Origin: a virus
DNA length: 33,066 nt
IMG/VR virus record: IMGVR_UViG_3300021963_000410
Coordinates: 1-33,066 of that record
Direction: 5' to 3' (one strand)
In this document: positions 1-8,696 of the stretch, piece after piece
How the letters are laid out: every line of letters starts with the position of its first letter
How positions within the stretch are numbered: the first letter of the stretch is position 1
Position numbers and translations under genes: made by a program
The notes under the pieces: generated by a model
Told to the model about the DNA's origin: nothing
Seen by the model: the letters and a program-made list of their open reading frames with translations, nothing else
Databases searched by the model: none

Positions 1-724
1 TGCTGTTCTTTACGGCACGGCATCGCGTAACGAGCAGTATGCTAGTGTGGTAAACAGCGACGGAACAATGGCTGTATTCCATTCCGCTCGTGCTGAGGGA
101 CTTGCAGGCTGGTCATTGTGGAGCATTAATGGTGCTAGTATTGATTCGGTATGTGCGATTAACAATGCATTATACGTTTCTGTATTGCGCGGTAGTTCGT
201 ATACCTTAGAGAAATTTGCGTCTGATGACTCTCTATCTCTAGATAGTTCCAGCGCATATACTGCTGGATCTCCGACTGCTACGTGGACAGTAGCCGCTCG
301 TTTTAATAACCAACAGGTTTTTGTATTTGGCGATGGTCAATATCTCGGCTCCTATACAGTTAATGGTTCTTCGACACTGACGTTGGACAATGAAGTATCG
401 CAAATTGTAATTGGCTATGACTATACAGTTGAAATTAAAACGCTGCCTGCAAATGTAACGATGCCAAATGGATCGATGATTGGTTTGCCTAAACGTATTA
501 ACCGCGTATTTCTTGGTCTTGATTCTACATTGGGCGTATCTGTGCAGGGGAATAGGTTGATATTGCGCGGTGTCACCGATGACTTCTCTCTTGGAATAGC
601 ACCGTTTACTGGTATCCAAGATTTTTATTTACTTGGTTATGCCAAGGAAGCACAGATCACTATTACGCAAGCTGAGCCATTACCAATGCGTGTGCTTGGT
701 ATGAATATGGAGGTAGCATTTTAA
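1..724 (+). CDS. tail tubular protein B-like, C-terminal part (continues from window end)
   Basis: This is the 3' part of the gene that begins at 31503. Bases 2 onward are in frame with it, because base 1 is the third base of a codon whose first two bases lie at 32946-32947 on the circle. Joined across the ends, the gene encodes about 722 residues. This part has no ATG of its own with a ribosome site; the ATG at 47 is internal. The residues are rich in Ser, Thr and Val with alternating hydrophobic patterns, as in beta-rich tail tube or nozzle proteins. The stop at 722-724 shares a base with the next start. A role at the distal end of the tail tube is inferred from position and family. Confidence 0.8.
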   Translation, partial: AVLYGTASRNEQYASVVNSDGTMAVFHSARAEGLAGWSLWSINGASIDSVCAINNALYVSVLRGSSYTLEKFASDDSLSLDSSSAYTAGSPTATWTVAARFNNQQVFVFGDGQYLGSYTVNGSSTLTLDNEVSQIVIGYDYTVEIKTLPANVTMPNGSMIGLPKRINRVFLGLDSTLGVSVQGNRLILRGVTDDFSLGIAPFTGIQDFYLLGYAKEAQITITQAEPLPMRVLGMNMEVAF

Positions 725-1206
725 TGTGTATTACTGCCGCTATTGCTGCTGCTGCCACTGTTGCTGGCACTGCAACGTCTATTGGAGCAACAAACGCTAA
801 TGCTCGTCAACAAAAACTAGCTCTGGATATGGAGCGAAAGCAAATGCAAGAGGAACGTGAGGTTGCTCGTGCGCAAGCCATAGAAGCTGAAACTGAACGA
901 GTGGCTGAGTATGAACGTACCCGCGCTGCAAATATTGCTGCCTTAGCCGCTACTGGAACGCGCAGTGAATCATTCATGCAAGGTATTGAAAAGGCAAATG
1001 AGAAAGCTTTGTCACTTGATCTTGCAAATATCCGAACTGGTTTTTTACAAACGGATATTGCTGCTCAACGTGGTATCCGTGTCAATCGTATGAATCGGCA
1101 GGCTGTTGGCATTGCTGCTGGATTGCAAAAAGCTGGCGCTATTGCTGGTGCTTTTGGTGATCTTGCAAAAATTGGTGGTGAATACAAAAAAACTAAAACG
1201 GGGTAA
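724..1206 (+). CDS. internal virion protein, T7 gp14-like (ejectosome)
   Basis: This is a 160-residue protein whose ATG overlaps the preceding stop (TAATG), so translation is probably coupled. It opens with an Ala-rich hydrophobic stretch (about residues 3-22). A long charged helical segment rich in Glu, Arg and Ala follows (about 27-75), then a Gly/Ala-rich end. In T7-like podoviruses a small protein of this form sits between tail tube B and the two large core proteins. There it is ejected into the outer membrane to help form the DNA channel. Assignment rests on gene order, length and helical composition, not on a conserved motif. Confidence 0.7.
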   Translation: MCITAAIAAAATVAGTATSIGATNANARQQKLALDMERKQMQEEREVARAQAIEAETERVAEYERTRAANIAALAATGTRSESFMQGIEKANEKALSLDLANIRTGFLQTDIAAQRGIRVNRMNRQAVGIAAGLQKAGAIAGAFGDLAKIGGEYKKTKTG

Positions 1207-1212
1207 GAATTA

Positions 1213-3705
1213 GTGGCTATCGAACCTTTCCGTCGTAAAGTAGGCATTCCTAGTGCGGCTCCGCTTGTACCTGTTCGCACTATTGCTATGCCTGATATTG
1301 GCGGGCAAATTGCTGCCGCGGGCCAAGCGATCTTTGCGGCAGGCGAACCTGAACGCCAACAAAAAGCTATCGAAGCTGGCGAAACTGCGGCTGCACAAGT
1401 GCAGATCCGTCAACCTGATGGCACGTTAATTACCCAAACGCCTGAGGCCAAAGGCGGGATTATTTATCAGCAAGCCTATGACAAGTTGGTGCGTGAAAAA
1501 TATCTGACGGAGTTTAACTTTGATCTCCAGCAAAAGCTTGACGCATTTTCTGCTGAAAACTTTAACGACCCAAAGAAGCTACAAGAAGTTGGACTCGCTC
1601 ATATTGAGGGTGCGCTTTCGACTGTGCCTATGGAATTTCGTGATCAAGCTACTGAAATTGCTTTTCGTGAAGGGCAGGAGCGATTCCGTACTGCGTTAAA
1701 CTCTTATACTAGTCGCCAGAATGCTAGTTTAATTCAAGGCACAATTAAGTCTATTCGGAACGATGTACAGCAATATTCAAAGCTTGCTACTGATCCAAAT
1801 GCTGATCCTGTAGAAAAAGCTAAAATCAATGATCGCATAATTGCTTTATCTGGAAGATTGCGTGAACTTGGTCAGTCTGATGTGGAAGTAGATTCAATTC
1901 TTGAAGACATCCAATTTGATATTGGAACTGCTGACGAGTACACGCTTTCCGTTCAAAATACTCCAGTCGTTATGGATTGGGCCGCAAAATCAATAAGCGT
2001 TGAAGATTTGAGTCTCACGCTCAATTGGCTTGATGGTGTAAATACCACAGGTACTTTAAGCGGTACTGTTACTGGTGGCGTTCAAAAAGTTGAAGCGACA
2101 CAGGATTATGTTCAGAAAAAACTTAAGGCTCTTTTCCCTAAAGTAATTATTACAAGTGGTGAACGTGCAGCGAATCATCCGCTTTCTATACAAAATCCAA
2201 AGTCTCCTCATAATGTTGTTAATGGTGGCCGTGCAATTGATGTTGCGCCTATTCCGGGCGTAACTTTTGATGAGTATGTAGCAACTCTTAAAAGAGCTGG
2301 CATTAATGTTGTGCAGGCGATTGATGAAACTACGCCTGAAGCCATGAAAAAATATGGCTCTACAGGGCCGCATTGGCATTTTTCTTTTGGGCCTACAACA
2401 AATGAACAAAGCGTAATTAAAGATGGCAAGGCTTCGGAACTAAACTTTTTTAGTTTAAATGAAATGTTTCCAAGCGCAAACGTGCGTTCTAGTTTGCGCG
2501 AGGCTATCCGTATGCGGATCTCTGAGATTAATCGTATAGAAGCGGAACGTGCTGCGGCAGAACGTGAGGCTCAAACACAAGCTAAATTAGACGCAGTAGT
2601 TGGAGCTATTATAAATAGCACAGATCAAGGCATTTATAATTACAGTCCTCAAGAAATAAACGTCTTGAACACTTCGTTTGAGCAAAGCGTAGAAAAATTT
2701 GGCGGCCTTAACTCCCAAGATGGACGGGCTGCTGGTATCGACTTTCTTTCTAAATATGCTTTTATGCCGGATACAATGAAGGGATGGTTTACTTCTAATC
2801 TTCGCAATCCAAATTCGTTTAAATCTGCTTTGGATTTTTTTAATTCGGTTAAAAATTTAACTACACAAAGTGGTTCGAACATGGGTGATGTGCTGGTTGA
2901 TTCCCTAACAGGGAAAGATCGCGCTATCTTTGATGCTGCTTTGAGTATGCAATCTGCTGGCACAACAGACGCTGTTATCGGAGCGCAGATTGATAATATT
3001 CTAAAAGGAAAAAGCTACACTTCTACTGAGGCGCAAACTCAGGTTAATGCCGCAATGGGCAAGGATGCTTATCGTAAATCTAAATTTACAGTCCTTAAAG
3101 AATTGTTTGGTGTTGAAGGCATTGCACCTAAAGACTTGAGCAATGCTTATGATCAAGCTTTTGCTGCTAACCTTAGCGCTCTTGGAAATAACGTAGAGGA
3201 AGCGGTTAAAGCTACGCGCACCCAACTTGGAGGTTTATCTGTAAAAAATCCTATTTTCTTAAGTGGGGTTGGCTACAAAAATCTTTATTCTAAAATTGGT
3301 GGATCGCCCAAAGCATTTAACACGATTCTTCATGCATACCTTAAAACATTAACAGTTAATGGTAAGCCTGTTCTACGAAAAATAGATCTCGGAAATGGAC
3401 GAACAGCTATTCCTGTTGTTGGTGGGCCAAAGACTACTGTTAAAATTTCTCCATTTGATGGAAACGTAAATGGAGTTGGTCGCTATCAAGTTTATATTTA
3501 TGATTCTGCAAAACCAAAAGTACTTTTACATCGACTTGTTGTTGATTTTAGCCGAGATCTAAACAATCAGATTAGCGATTATAAGCTTCTGCAAACCCAC
3601 AATGCTATGGCTGATGCTCAAGCGGCTGAGGAAGCAGCGAGGGAAAGACTAAAAACAGATGAAACTGTTGCTCGAGGACGTTCTCGCCCTACTTCTCCAT
3701 TCTAG
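1213..3705 (+). CDS. internal virion protein, gp15-like, with M15-type peptidase domain
   Basis: This 830-residue protein starts at a GTG seven bases after the gp14-like stop. Around residues 315-390 it carries a D-Ala-D-Ala carboxypeptidase-like (M15) zinc signature. SPH supplies H333, GRAID supplies D343, and HWH supplies H387 and H389. Such domains cleave peptide bridges in peptidoglycan. The flanking regions are mostly charged and helical, as expected for a core/ejection protein. The position, second of three proteins downstream of tail tube B, matches T7 gp15. In T7 the murein-degrading activity sits in gp16, so here it has moved to the middle protein. The enzyme probably opens the cell wall during genome entry. 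The zinc ligands are visible; the activity is inferred. Confidence 0.78.
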   Translation: MAIEPFRRKVGIPSAAPLVPVRTIAMPDIGGQIAAAGQAIFAAGEPERQQKAIEAGETAAAQVQIRQPDGTLITQTPEAKGGIIYQQAYDKLVREKYLTEFNFDLQQKLDAFSAENFNDPKKLQEVGLAHIEGALSTVPMEFRDQATEIAFREGQERFRTALNSYTSRQNASLIQGTIKSIRNDVQQYSKLATDPNADPVEKAKINDRIIALSGRLRELGQSDVEVDSILEDIQFDIGTADEYTLSVQNTPVVMDWAAKSISVEDLSLTLNWLDGVNTTGTLSGTVTGGVQKVEATQDYVQKKLKALFPKVIITSGERAANHPLSIQNPKSPHNVVNGGRAIDVAPIPGVTFDEYVATLKRAGINVVQAIDETTPEAMKKYGSTGPHWHFSFGPTTNEQSVIKDGKASELNFFSLNEMFPSANVRSSLREAIRMRISEINRIEAERAAAEREAQTQAKLDAVVGAIINSTDQGIYNYSPQEINVLNTSFEQSVEKFGGLNSQDGRAAGIDFLSKYAFMPDTMKGWFTSNLRNPNSFKSALDFFNSVKNLTTQSGSNMGDVLVDSLTGKDRAIFDAALSMQSAGTTDAVIGAQIDNILKGKSYTSTEAQTQVNAAMGKDAYRKSKFTVLKELFGVEGIAPKDLSNAYDQAFAANLSALGNNVEEAVKATRTQLGGLSVKNPIFLSGVGYKNLYSKIGGSPKAFNTILHAYLKTLTVNGKPVLRKIDLGNGRTAIPVVGGPKTTVKISPFDGNVNGVGRYQVYIYDSAKPKVLLHRLVVDFSRDLNNQISDYKLLQTHNAMADAQAAEEAARERLKTDETVARGRSRPTSPF

Positions 3706-3713
3706 GATTTTAA

Positions 3714-6700
3714 ATGCCTGAAGCAAAATCTTTTATCCCATCTAGATATACTACGCTGGTTTCTAATGTTGTTCAGGAACCTGAAAAGGAGCGTGGGTTC
3801 TTTGGAGACATAGCTGATAGTTATGCCTTGGGCATTTACGGACAAATTAAAGATCAATTTGATCGGTATGATAATTATACTGAGCGTGATCCCAACTTTG
3901 ATCCATTGGATAATATTCCTTTGGGCTATGCACAATATGCAGAAGATATGCGTTATGCTCGAAGCAAAGAAGAGTTAGACGCAATTATTCAAAACATTGA
4001 TGAGAATAACGAAATACGAAGAAGGCAAGAGGATTACTCGTTTGGGTATAATCTTTTAGTAGGTGCAATTACTGGGATTGTTGATCCAATTAACTTGATT
4101 AATCCAAGTATTAAAGGCGCAACATTTCTTGCTGGTGCGGCAAAGGGCGCACTTGTTTACGGCTCGTTAAATGCTGGGCAAGAAATTATTCGCAATGAAC
4201 TTGATCCCACATCTACTAATGTTGAGACTGCATTTAATATTGGCGCTGGCTATTTATTATCTGGATTAGTGACGGGTGCCGCTGCGTTTTTTTCAAAGAC
4301 AGATCTTGAAAAAACAAATTTAGATTTTGAATCTTATAGTCGCGTCAATGCAGCAGGCGAAGCTTATGATCGCACAATCAGTGCCGTAGATAATTTAGCT
4401 TCTGTAGAAAGCCTGCGGTTTGGTGAGCAAGATGTTAAAATTGTTTATGGCAATACTGGGAAGTATGATGCCACGGGCAATTACATTGCTGCTACATTTC
4501 GTTCTGCCGATGCTGCTCGTGAATTGGCTAAACGCGGTAATGTTCAACGCCCTGCTGATGATATACTAAACGATGTAATTCCTGAAGGCGATGTAGTTCG
4601 TGGCCCTGATATATTGCCAGATGACGAAGCAGCTACAGATTTAATTGAAACTGGCATAGGTTCTCAAAGAACAAAGTTCACACTTGAAACGCCAACTCAA
4701 GAAGCGCCAACTCAAAAAGCGCCAACAGGAAAGTTTACGCTTGAACCAGAAGGAACACTTGCAGCAAAAGCTATGCAGGATGAAGTTGTTTCTGATCAGG
4801 TATTTGAGGACATTATCTATATTGATGATGCTGCAATCCTTAACACATTTGACGATAAGCCATGGACTAAACCTCGCGTTCCCGGCGTGGAACCTTTGGC
4901 AGAAGATGCGTTTGAAAACCCTGCTGAGTGGTTAAACTTTGTAGTGCGTCATGAACTGCACCACAAAACAACTAAGCGTCTTCCAGATGAAACCAAGGCT
5001 GAGTACGAAACGCGGATTAATCGACTAGCTTACGAAGATATTAAAGCTGGCAAAACTCCTTTGTCTCCTACGGATAGTTTTCTTGAAAGGGTTATGCTTG
5101 CCCCTACCCCACAAGGCGAAGCTATGCGCTTGGCCCCACGCAATACCTATGTTCATAAGGCACTGCAAAACACGGCTGGCGATATGTCAACTACCATGCT
5201 TGGCAATCGTGTAGGTTTGCCAACTACTCCGGGCGGCTCTGTGTTCCAAAGAGCGCAACGCTGGTTGGTTTCTAACTATGTGCTAAAGGTAGCAACTGAC
5301 GCTGCTTACGTTAAATATGTTACGGGCAAAGCTGGCGGCAGTGCAACAGGCAATGCTGCTGAATCGTTTAAGATTGGTCTACCTTTTGTTGGCCGCGCAA
5401 AGCGCACTGGCAAACTATCGCGCTCAGAGTTTCAAGAATATATTGGTCGAGCAGCGCAAACTGACAGACGCTTTGAGATGCACGGCAAGCCCGTTACGGA
5501 TGCTGAACATGATACTATCATGGAGGCGGCAACTGAATTGCGTAAATTATTCCGGCAATTTGGCGATGAAGCCGAAAAGCTAGGTATGTTTGAAGTGCAA
5601 AAACGTATCAGCAGCGACATTGAAAGGCTGCGGAACAGTATTGCTCGTCGCACAGAAAAGCTTGATAAGTTTACCGGCGATTTGCGCACAAAGATCCAAG
5701 CTGAAATTGACGAATCTGAAAGCCAGCTAAATACGCTTGTTCGTCAACAAGAAGAGATGCAGGCAAATCCAATTATGCCTAGCCGTGAGAAGTATTACTT
5801 CCCACGCATCTATGATCTAAACAAGATCCGTGCAAAACGTGATGACTTTACCAGTATCATTGCCTCTCACTTTGGTGGCGATGAAGCTGCGCAGGGACGG
5901 GCAAAAGAATGGGTTGATAAATTACTAAATGGTGGTGGAGAAGATGACTTTGCACCTGCCGCTGGTGGCCCAATTAACACTTTGTCTCGTCAAATTACTT
6001 TGACCAACGAAGATCTAGCAGACTTTATTGTTTGGGATTCTGAGATTGTCATGGGCGTTTATTCACGCCGCATGGGAGCAAGCATTGAAATGGTCAAGGC
6101 ATATGGCTCTCGTATGCAAGAAGACTTGATAGATGATATGGTAATGCGCTTGCGCGATGATGGCGTAAAAGAAGATCGCATTACAAAAATTGTACGCCTG
6201 CAAGAAGATATGCGGGATCGCGTGCTTGGTCGTTTCCATGCAAAAGATCCAATGAGTTGGGACAATCGGGTAGCGCGTGGGATTAAAAATTTCGCAAACA
6301 TTACCCTCATGGGCAGGGGTATTTATTCGCAGGTAACTGATGTTGCCCGTGCTTTAGCCATTAATGGATATGCTCCTTTATTTAAAGCACTGCATACTGC
6401 AATGCGTGGTGAGGTTCGTGATCTAGCTACTGGGCGATATGCTAAGCAGGCAGGCGAAGCTTTGGAATTGGTCAATGCTCGCTGGATGGCAAGCTTAATT
6501 GAGAATGATAGTGCTTTAACTGTTACGCAACAGACCGCATTAGAGCGCGGTTTGGCCGCAGCGCAGTCACCATTTTTCCGTTATAATCTTATGAACCCAT
6601 TCACGGTAATCTGGAAAGATTTCACGGGTATCATGAGCAGCCACACTTTAATCGATGAATCTATTACTGTTGCTAATGCAATACGCTCTGGCAAAACGCT

Positions 6701-7559
6701 AGAAACGCTTAGCAAAAGCGAAAAGCGAATTGCTGATCGACTTGCAAGTTTTGGAATTGATGTGCGTAGCGCACAGTTAATTGCTGATATGCCGTTTGAA
6801 AAAACAGGTGGTGATCTTTACCTTGCGAATATTGAAAACTGGACTGGCCGTAGCGGTGCTAAAGCAAAGGAAGTTTTCCTTGGTGCATTGTCCGGTCAGA
6901 TACGTTCTGGTGTTGTAACTCCCGGCCCATTGCAACGTGCTAACATTATGGATGGCGTGTTTTATGTAAAGGGCAAGCGTGTCGAACAGCCATTGCTTAG
7001 CCTGCCGTTTCAATTACTTTCGTTTACTTTGTCTAGTTCAGCCAAGGTTACGCACTCAATGCTGTCTGGCAGAGATCGCAATCGAGCAGTAACTCTTGCA
7101 TCTTTGTATATTGCTGGGATGTTTGCCAGCTATTTAAAATCTGGCGACAATTGGGACAAAAAGACTTGGGAAGAATTTGCTCTTGAATCTTTTGAGAACA
7201 GTTCAATTGCCGGATACTTAACCGACGTTTACAAACGCACGGAAGACCTCACAGGCTTTGGCCCACGCGCCGCTATGGGTGCTTATGAATTTGGCGAAGA
7301 CACTATTTCAGATGAGGTTGGTGCGGTGGCCGGGCCGGGCGTTGGCGTTATTGCTGGCGCTATTGAAGCTTTTGTAAACCCAGATCTCGAAGATCAACGT
7401 CGTGCTGGTCTTGTACGCCGTGCTGTACCATTTAGCGGTATGTGGTTTTGGAGTGATACTATGCGTGAAATGTCAAACTGGGCTGCGGACGCAGGCTGGA
7501 TTGATGGCCCTGAACCTGATCTTTCTGATTTTGAAGGAGAAGGCGTGGAAGGTGCCTAA
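3714..7559 (+). CDS. large internal virion protein, gp16-like
   Basis: At 1281 residues this is the largest protein, and it is third in the ejection-protein series, as T7 gp16 is. Hydrophobic, glycine-rich segments near residues 120-200 and in the C-terminal third could insert into the inner membrane. A short Pro/Thr/Ala linker with a triplicated 5-residue unit lies near residues 325-340. An HELHH sequence (H413, E414, H417) fits the zinc-protease HExxH pattern, and E441 is a possible third ligand. No lytic transglycosylase signature was recognised, in keeping with a peptidase in the neighbouring protein. The likely role is the periplasm-to-cytoplasm section of the DNA ejection channel. Family assignment comes from size and order. 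Confidence 0.75.
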   Translation: MPEAKSFIPSRYTTLVSNVVQEPEKERGFFGDIADSYALGIYGQIKDQFDRYDNYTERDPNFDPLDNIPLGYAQYAEDMRYARSKEELDAIIQNIDENNEIRRRQEDYSFGYNLLVGAITGIVDPINLINPSIKGATFLAGAAKGALVYGSLNAGQEIIRNELDPTSTNVETAFNIGAGYLLSGLVTGAAAFFSKTDLEKTNLDFESYSRVNAAGEAYDRTISAVDNLASVESLRFGEQDVKIVYGNTGKYDATGNYIAATFRSADAARELAKRGNVQRPADDILNDVIPEGDVVRGPDILPDDEAATDLIETGIGSQRTKFTLETPTQEAPTQKAPTGKFTLEPEGTLAAKAMQDEVVSDQVFEDIIYIDDAAILNTFDDKPWTKPRVPGVEPLAEDAFENPAEWLNFVVRHELHHKTTKRLPDETKAEYETRINRLAYEDIKAGKTPLSPTDSFLERVMLAPTPQGEAMRLAPRNTYVHKALQNTAGDMSTTMLGNRVGLPTTPGGSVFQRAQRWLVSNYVLKVATDAAYVKYVTGKAGGSATGNAAESFKIGLPFVGRAKRTGKLSRSEFQEYIGRAAQTDRRFEMHGKPVTDAEHDTIMEAATELRKLFRQFGDEAEKLGMFEVQKRISSDIERLRNSIARRTEKLDKFTGDLRTKIQAEIDESESQLNTLVRQQEEMQANPIMPSREKYYFPRIYDLNKIRAKRDDFTSIIASHFGGDEAAQGRAKEWVDKLLNGGGEDDFAPAAGGPINTLSRQITLTNEDLADFIVWDSEIVMGVYSRRMGASIEMVKAYGSRMQEDLIDDMVMRLRDDGVKEDRITKIVRLQEDMRDRVLGRFHAKDPMSWDNRVARGIKNFANITLMGRGIYSQVTDVARALAINGYAPLFKALHTAMRGEVRDLATGRYAKQAGEALELVNARWMASLIENDSALTVTQQTALERGLAAAQSPFFRYNLMNPFTVIWKDFTGIMSSHTLIDESITVANAIRSGKTLETLSKSEKRIADRLASFGIDVRSAQLIADMPFEKTGGDLYLANIENWTGRSGAKAKEVFLGALSGQIRSGVVTPGPLQRANIMDGVFYVKGKRVEQPLLSLPFQLLSFTLSSSAKVTHSMLSGRDRNRAVTLASLYIAGMFASYLKSGDNWDKKTWEEFALESFENSSIAGYLTDVYKRTEDLTGFGPRAAMGAYEFGEDTISDEVGAVAGPGVGVIAGAIEAFVNPDLEDQRRAGLVRRAVPFSGMWFWSDTMREMSNWAADAGWIDGPEPDLSDFEGEGVEGA
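4691..4734 (+). repeat. three tandem 15-bp units in the gp16-like gene
   Basis: Three consecutive 15-base units begin GCCAAC at 4691, 4706 and 4721; the third has diverged. They encode a repeated PTQ(E/K)A linker. The linker is flanked on both sides by the same KFTLE pentapeptide, so the flanks are also duplicated. The copy number could vary by slippage without breaking the frame. Confidence 0.7.
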
Positions 7560-7563
7560 TAGA

Positions 7564-7574
7564 TTAGTCCATTG
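7564..7574 (+). promoter_or_regulatory. YAGTCCATTG motif, copy ahead of tail fibre gene
   Basis: TTAGTCCATTG lies five bases after the gp16-like stop and 45 bases before the tail fibre start. It is identical over 11 bases, plus AT after it, to the copy ahead of the capsid gene at 29592. Function is unknown; see the finding on this repeated motif. Confidence 0.5.
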
Positions 7575-7581
7575 ATGTTAG

Positions 7582-7597
7582 TGCAGTAAAAACTGCA
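7582..7597 (+). other. small hairpin in tail fibre leader
   Basis: TGCAGT, AAAA, ACTGCA form a perfect 6-bp stem with a 4-base loop just after the AGTCCATTG motif and 22 bases before the fibre start. No T tract follows, so it is not a standard terminator. A GTGCAGT sequence also follows the motif copy at 26309. Confidence 0.5.
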
Positions 7598-7618
7598 ATA
7601 GGATAGCGGAGATACCTG

Positions 7619-8668
7619 ATGCCGATTCTGATTAACGATAACACTGCACGAGTTCAATACGTTGCCACTAGTGGGCAGACTGTATTTATTGTGCCTTACG
7701 AGTTTTTCGAGGTTGGTGATCTCAAGGTTTATAATGGTAGCGCGTTGCTGACGTATAATAGCAGCCCTTCATCTGCATCGCAGTACTCCGTAACTGGTGC
7801 TGGCGTTACTGGTGGTGGCTCTATTACACTGGGTTCGCCGGGAGCGACAGCAGGCAATATTATTACTATTGTGCGTGATATTCCTATTAAGCGCATTACC
7901 GATTTTCCAAACGCTGGCCCATTTAACATTCAAGCTTTGAATGCTGAACTGGACAAACTTACTGCCGTGCAGCAAAATCTGGAAACAGATCTTGATAACC
8001 GCGTTATTCGTTTGAGTGACTCTGATACACCAAACACTTTGTCTGCAATTCCAAACAAAGCTGCTCGTCAAAATAAAATTTTAGGCTTTGATGCACAAGG
8101 CCAGCCTGTGGCTTATGATTCAGCATCTTTTGCTACCTTGGCTTCTTATGCTACAGCTTTTGCTGATACATTTATTGGCAATGGTAGCACCACTACCTTT
8201 ACATTAAGCGGCGATCCTGTTGTTATTGCGAACCTCGACGTTTCTATTAACGGCGTAACGCAGGTTCCGTTTACTAATTACACCCTATCAGGAACAACAT
8301 TGACAACTGCGGCTGCTGTGCCGAATGGTGCAGTGATGCTTGTTAAGTTTAAAGAGGGATTGCCAAACTATAGCGGCGATTCGCAGGATGTAAGATATAA
8401 TCCTAGTGTCTCTGGATCTGTTCAACGCAGTGTGAAAACCAAGCTGAAAGAAACTCTTTCCGTCAAAGACTTTGGCGCTGTTGGAGATGGTGTAACTGAT
8501 GACACCACTGCATTTCAAAACGCTTGGGCTGCATCAAATCCGCAAGCTGTATTTGTTCCTTCTGCGTCATACAAAATAACTGGTACTGTTACTGGAAAGT
8601 TTTATTCCTTTGGGGCTGTGACAATAGTTTCTGGAACCGTAACATCCATTACCAATTTAGTTCCATAA
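7619..8668 (+). CDS. tail fibre/adaptor protein, T7 gp17 N-terminal type
   Basis: This 349-residue protein has an N-terminal region (about 1-130) like the virion-anchoring domain of T7 gp17 fibres: a short beta-rich domain, an IPIKRITDFP-type segment and a helical trimerisation stretch ending in ETDLDNRVIR. A Ser/Thr-rich middle follows. The last roughly 70 residues start with VKDFGAVGDGVTDDT, the usual beginning of a pectate-lyase-like beta-helix. That beta-helix stops almost at once, so the catalytic part is missing or supplied by the next gene. A 59-base leader with the AGTCCATTG motif and a hairpin separates it from the previous gene. It probably anchors the spike at 8697 to the tail. Confidence 0.75.
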   Translation: MPILINDNTARVQYVATSGQTVFIVPYEFFEVGDLKVYNGSALLTYNSSPSSASQYSVTGAGVTGGGSITLGSPGATAGNIITIVRDIPIKRITDFPNAGPFNIQALNAELDKLTAVQQNLETDLDNRVIRLSDSDTPNTLSAIPNKAARQNKILGFDAQGQPVAYDSASFATLASYATAFADTFIGNGSTTTFTLSGDPVVIANLDVSINGVTQVPFTNYTLSGTTLTTAAAVPNGAVMLVKFKEGLPNYSGDSQDVRYNPSVSGSVQRSVKTKLKETLSVKDFGAVGDGVTDDTTAFQNAWAASNPQAVFVPSASYKITGTVTGKFYSFGAVTIVSGTVTSITNLVP

Positions 8669-8696
8669 TGCTAACATTCTAAAGTAGGATAATCCG

